20,635 nucleotides of DNA from Welwitschia mirabilis (taxonomy: Eukaryota > Gnetophyta > Gnetopsida > Welwitschiales). The stretch spans positions 289,727,649 to 289,748,283 of the forward strand of contig JBOZIK010000001.1 in the NCBI GenBank assembly GCA_051453625.1, given 5' to 3'. A model generated the notes under the pieces. It was not told where the DNA came from and did not search any database. It was given only the letters and a program-made list of their open reading frames with translations. Shown in pieces: positions 18,111-20,635 of this stretch; position 1 is the stretch's first letter, and the number at the start of each line of letters is the position of its first letter. A program made the position numbers and the translations under genes.

Positions 18111-18376
18111 TTATGAAAATACACAATGGCAAAGTGATTAAGGAAAGTAGCAAGAGAACTCAGAGACACAATGGTTTACGTGGAAAACACCAACGACGGG
18201 AAAAACTACAGGAAAGCAATGCAGAGCTCTATTATCTTCTTCAAGGATTACAAGCCAAAAACAGGATTCAAGCCAACAGTAGGCTTAAGGCAAGAATGCC
18301 TCACAAAACTCTATCAATTGTGTCTATCTTGTAAACAACCCTCCACCATTAAATAGGCTAAGGGTTACAACCAATT
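18111..18376 (+). repeat. Unrelated sequence replacing the RNase H end
   Basis: From about 18110 homology to RNase H is lost. The stretch contains ACAATGGTTTACGTGGAAAA and ACGACGGGAAAAACTAC, a GTGGAAAA..GGGAAAAAC pattern often seen in LTR or leader regions of other plant retroelements, and GGATTCAAGCC, also found at 2136-2150. It is probably a fragment of another LTR element's end, cut by the next gap. The assignment is tentative. Confidence 0.4.
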
Positions 18377-19335
18377 NNNNNNNNNNNNNNNNNNNNNNNN
18401 NNNNNNNNNNNNNNNNNNNNNNNNNNNNNNNNNNNNNNNNNNNNNNNNNNNNNNNNNNNNNNNNNNNNNNNNNNNNNNNNNNNNNNNNNNNNNNNNNNNN
18501 NNNNNNNNNNNNNNNNNNNNNNNNNNNNNNNNNNNNNNNNNNNNNNNNNNNNNNNNNNNNNNNNNNNNNNNNNNNNNNNNNNNNNNNNNNNNNNNNNNNN
18601 NNNNNNNNNNNNNNNNNNNNNNNNNNNNNNNNNNNNNNNNNNNNNNNNNNNNNNNNNNNNNNNNNNNNNNNNNNNNNNNNNNNNNNNNNNNNNNNNNNNN
18701 NNNNNNNNNNNNNNNNNNNNNNNNNNNNNNNNNNNNNNNNNNNNNNNNNNNNNNNNNNNNNNNNNNNNNNNNNNNNNNNNNNNNNNNNNNNNNNNNNNNN
18801 NNNNNNNNNNNNNNNNNNNNNNNNNNNNNNNNNNNNNNNNNNNNNNNNNNNNNNNNNNNNNNNNNNNNNNNNNNNNNNNNNNNNNNNNNNNNNNNNNNNN
18901 NNNNNNNNNNNNNNNNNNNNNNNNNNNNNNNNNNNNNNNNNNNNNNNNNNNNNNNNNNNNNNNNNNNNNNNNNNNNNNNNNNNNNNNNNNNNNNNNNNNN
19001 NNNNNNNNNNNNNNNNNNNNNNNNNNNNNNNNNNNNNNNNNNNNNNNNNNNNNNNNNNNNNNNNNNNNNNNNNNNNNNNNNNNNNNNNNNNNNNNNNNNN
19101 NNNNNNNNNNNNNNNNNNNNNNNNNNNNNNNNNNNNNNNNNNNNNNNNNNNNNNNNNNNNNNNNNNNNNNNNNNNNNNNNNNNNNNNNNNNNNNNNNNNN
19201 NNNNNNNNNNNNNNNNNNNNNNNNNNNNNNNNNNNNNNNNNNNNNNNNNNNNNNNNNNNNNNNNNNNNNNNNNNNNNNNNNNNNNNNNNNNNNNNNNNNN
19301 NNNNNNNNNNNNNNNNNNNNNNNNNNNNNNNNNNN
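18377..19335. other. Assembly gap, 959 N
   Basis: Unsequenced run between the RNase H part and the polypurine tract of copia A. The RNase H end should lie here unless deleted. Open frames across it are artefacts. Confidence 0.95.
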
Positions 19336-19336
19336 T

Positions 19337-19349
19337 CAGAGGGGAGAAT
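19337..19349 (+). other. Polypurine tract of copia A
   Basis: CAGAGGGGAGAAT directly precedes the TG of the 3' LTR. Purine tracts at this place resist RNase H and prime plus-strand DNA. Its presence here, and its absence before the LTR at 13292, tells 3' LTR from 5' LTR. Confidence 0.85.
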
Positions 19350-19786
19350 TGTTGGAAGTGAAGCCAAATCTCTTGTTATGTTATTTATTCCCTTTGTATT
19401 GTTGTCATTATGTTGAAAAGCCATAAGTCCCTTCCTATTCAATAATCATTTAAAAAAAAGGGTTGGGCCAAAGGATGAGTGTTGTTAATAAGGGGGAGTT
19501 AAAATTGGAATAATCTAGAAAGTTCCAGTTGTATGTAAAATTAAGGTTTCTACCCTAAAGGAAATATATAAAAAGGGAACAGTGGCATGGTATATGCATC
19601 AATCGAGAGAGAAGCAAGATTGGCAATTGAGGATGGTCTGTGTCCTTACCCTTTCATCCAAATAAGAGAGCTCTACATTGCTTCCATGGTTTTTCCCCAT
19701 AATGGGGTTTCCACGTTAAATCTAATGTGTTATTGTTTGCCTTTTGTTTTTGCTCTACCATGTTTCCTAATAGCATTTTCCTAACA
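19350..19786 (+). repeat. Copia A 3' LTR
   Basis: Runs from TGTTGGAAGTGAAGCC to CCTAACA (437 bases), bounded by TG and CA. It aligns with the 5' LTR and its first 26 bases equal those of the LTR copies at 13292 and 20563. It includes a good TATA box at 19565-19574. The open frame at 19587-19784 lies wholly inside the LTR and is chance. Sequence after 19786 is gypsy A. Confidence 0.9.
19565..19574 (+). promoter_or_regulatory. TATA box in the copia A 3' LTR
   Basis: TATATAAAAA followed by GGG stands in the middle of the LTR, where plant LTR promoters place the TATA box. The 5' LTR copy has the degraded TCTATAACAAG, so the 3' copy is the better promoter and would direct transcription rightwards, out of the element into gypsy A. 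Activity is not shown. Confidence 0.6.
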
Positions 19787-20194
19787 TGGATTAAGCATTT
19801 TTGACCTATTTACTACCTTCTAATATTATGCTAACAACAGCAGCTCCTAGATCTTTATACTTGGATGTTTTATCGGCTAGAAAATATGTGATGCCTTGGG
19901 CCATAGATACCTTTTTAGGCATAGCTCTATTCTTTTCCCTAGTTAGTATATCTCTCGAAACCATGGCACATTGCTTACTATCCCGAAGCATCTTCCAAAG
20001 TGGTAAGTTAATGTTAACTCTGTTAGATATTCATCTTATATCATGGTGGATGTGGTCTGGTTGAATTAGTGTAGCAACTTCCTCAATTTCATTTTCACCT
20101 TTCTTGTCTTTTAAGATTGGAGTTCTCCCTGGGTTGATATTAGTTGCCTTTGGGAGTGACAATCTTATAGTCTTTCACATGAACTCTGTTAGCG
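19787..20194 (-). pseudogene. Gypsy A protease leader
   Basis: On the minus strand, after gag, this reads INLPLWKML, then ILTREKNRAMPKKVSMAQGI and SKYKDLGAAVVSIILEG. It matches the segment before the aspartic protease in Athila/Tat-type gypsy polyproteins (I-N-x-P-L-L...L-C-T-x-K-R...K-x-K-D-P-G-S-x-x-I-x-x-x-I-G). The protease core with D-L-G-A should follow about 10-20 residues later but is cut off by the copia A 3' LTR at 19786. The part near 20100-20190 (DANRVHVKDYKIVTPKGN) resembles the V-T-L-R-S-G linker region. Confidence 0.7.
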
Positions 20195-20562
20195 TCAAGG
20201 TTGAGATGGTATTGTTCCTTGCTTTCTTTGATCACAAAGGATAGTTTGTTGAATAATAACCAACATCTTCTCCATGTTTTTGTGGGATTCATAACTTTGT
20301 TTAACAAGGTTATCTAATGTGGACTTGAGTGAATCTTGTTCAGAAGAATTGTTGTGGGAATTTCCTCTTGAATAATATGGATTTGAATTATTGTAGGGCA
20401 ACCTACGAGCGATATGACTAAAAGACTTACAATGAACATTGAAGGCTCTTTTCAAATGTCCTAAAGAAGTTGCATTAGTTTGAGCATTGAAGGTGCATAC
20501 ATCCTTAAACATGAGTTCCTTACATGTAGGTAGGCCCAAACATTATTCAGTCTTGTGATCAC
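20195..20562 (-). pseudogene. Gypsy A gag, C-terminal part
   Basis: The minus frame contains NAQTNATSLG, then LPYNNSNPYYSRGNSHNNSS and later QRKQGTIPSQP. This matches the C-terminal gag of Athila/Tat-type elements (V-N-A-x-N...N-P-Y-S-N-T-Y-N-P-G-W-R-N-H-P-N-F-S-W, then Q-G-x-L-P-S). At the window edge the frame reads DHKTE, stop, C: an H-X4-C spacing (20557-20540) that is the second half of a CCHC zinc knuckle, with a stop in it. The first half is missing because a copia LTR begins two bases past the Asp codon, at 20563. The 114-codon open frame is the intact-looking core of this remnant. Confidence 0.8.
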
Positions 20563-20635
20563 TGTTGGAAGTGAAGCCAAATCTCTTGATGTTATTTATT
20601 CCTTTATAGTGTGACTTTATATATTTTATATAGTC
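20563..20635 (+). repeat. Start of a third copia A-type LTR
   Basis: Begins TGTTGGAAGTGAAGCC; its first 26 bases equal the starts of the LTRs at 13292 and 19350. The likeness continues through GTTATTTATTCC after a small deletion and then weakens (TTTATAGTGTGAC) up to the window end. It has the same orientation as copia A and interrupts gypsy A's gag zinc knuckle. The base before it is C and no purine tract precedes it, so it is a 5' or solo LTR, not a 3' LTR. Confidence 0.85.

Larger units (their letters stand above)
13292..19786 (+). mobile_element. Copia A: decayed Ty1/copia retrotransposon
   Basis: Two LTRs flank gag, protease, integrase, RT and RNase H in the copia order (integrase before RT). 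All domains carry stops, frameshifts or lost active-site residues. A polypurine tract precedes the 3' LTR. The outer flanks (GAATT before, TGGAT after) do not form a five-base target duplication, and the gypsy A pieces on the two sides are not contiguous. No clear initiator-tRNA primer site follows the 5' LTR; ATTGGTTGCC stands at 14551. Including gaps it is about 6.5 kb. Confidence 0.85.
12961..20562 (-). mobile_element. Gypsy A: Athila/Tat-like element interrupted by copia A
   Basis: Two minus-strand pieces in the right order flank copia A: the gag end and protease leader (20562-19787) upstream, and the RT start (13291-12961) downstream. Both are of the same Athila/Tat-like type. In an intact element the protease core and the stretch up to RT, several hundred bases or more, would lie between them; these are missing. 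So this was not a simple insertion into an otherwise complete element. No LTRs of gypsy A are visible. Confidence 0.7.

Noticed and set aside
18324-19442. A 372-codon minus-strand open frame
   Set aside because: It spans the 959-N gap; the real ends are LTR and unrelated sequence.
19587-19784. A 65-codon frame inside the 3' LTR
   Set aside because: It falls wholly within a non-coding LTR and the equivalent in the 5' LTR is not conserved.
1-20635. tRNA or rRNA genes
   Set aside because: I saw no cloverleaf with GTTCRANNC and TRGYNNARNNG boxes, and no rRNA stretches; the only tRNA-related sequences are retroelement primer sites.

Overview
This window is repeat-filled nuclear DNA from a seed plant. 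The support is several decayed Ty1/copia and Ty3/gypsy retrotransposons nested in one another, a plant LINE reverse-transcriptase remnant, tRNA-iMet-type primer sites, and no host gene, RNA gene or prokaryotic feature. The low gene density and old, mutated element copies fit a large genome; a gymnosperm is a reasonable guess but is not proven here. Three runs of N (13637-14454, 15588-15618, 18377-19335) are assembly gaps, so frames that read through them mean nothing.

Layout. 1-455: end of a LINE reverse transcriptase on the minus strand. 478-2160: a minus-strand copia 5' end (LTR remnant, primer site, gag N-terminus, gag zinc knuckle). About 2350-10480: a nearly complete but dead Ty3/gypsy element on the minus strand (gag, protease/RT linker, RT, RNase H, integrase), called gypsy B. 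It is split inside RNase H by about 3 kb of purine-rich DNA (about 3775-6800) and carries several internal tandem duplications. 10480-12960: its leader and probable upstream LTR, then a second primer-site-like motif followed by a decayed minus-strand reading frame I cannot identify.

12961-20635: a second, different gypsy element (gypsy A, minus strand, Athila/Tat-like). Its RT start lies at 12961-13291 and its gag end and protease leader at 19787-20562. A copia element (copia A, plus strand, 13292-19786) sits between the two parts. Copia A has two LTRs, gag, protease, integrase, RT, RNase H and a polypurine tract, all inactivated. A third copy of the same LTR begins at 20563, inside gypsy A's gag zinc knuckle, and runs off the window.

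No open frame here looks able to make a working protein. The history reads as gypsy insertions, later copia insertions into gypsy A, local duplications and deletions, and long mutational decay. I found no convincing new biological system. The most useful loose ends are the unidentified reading frame at 11760-12700, the purine-rich 3 kb insert, the doubled gag zinc knuckle, and the missing protease-to-RT segment around copia A.
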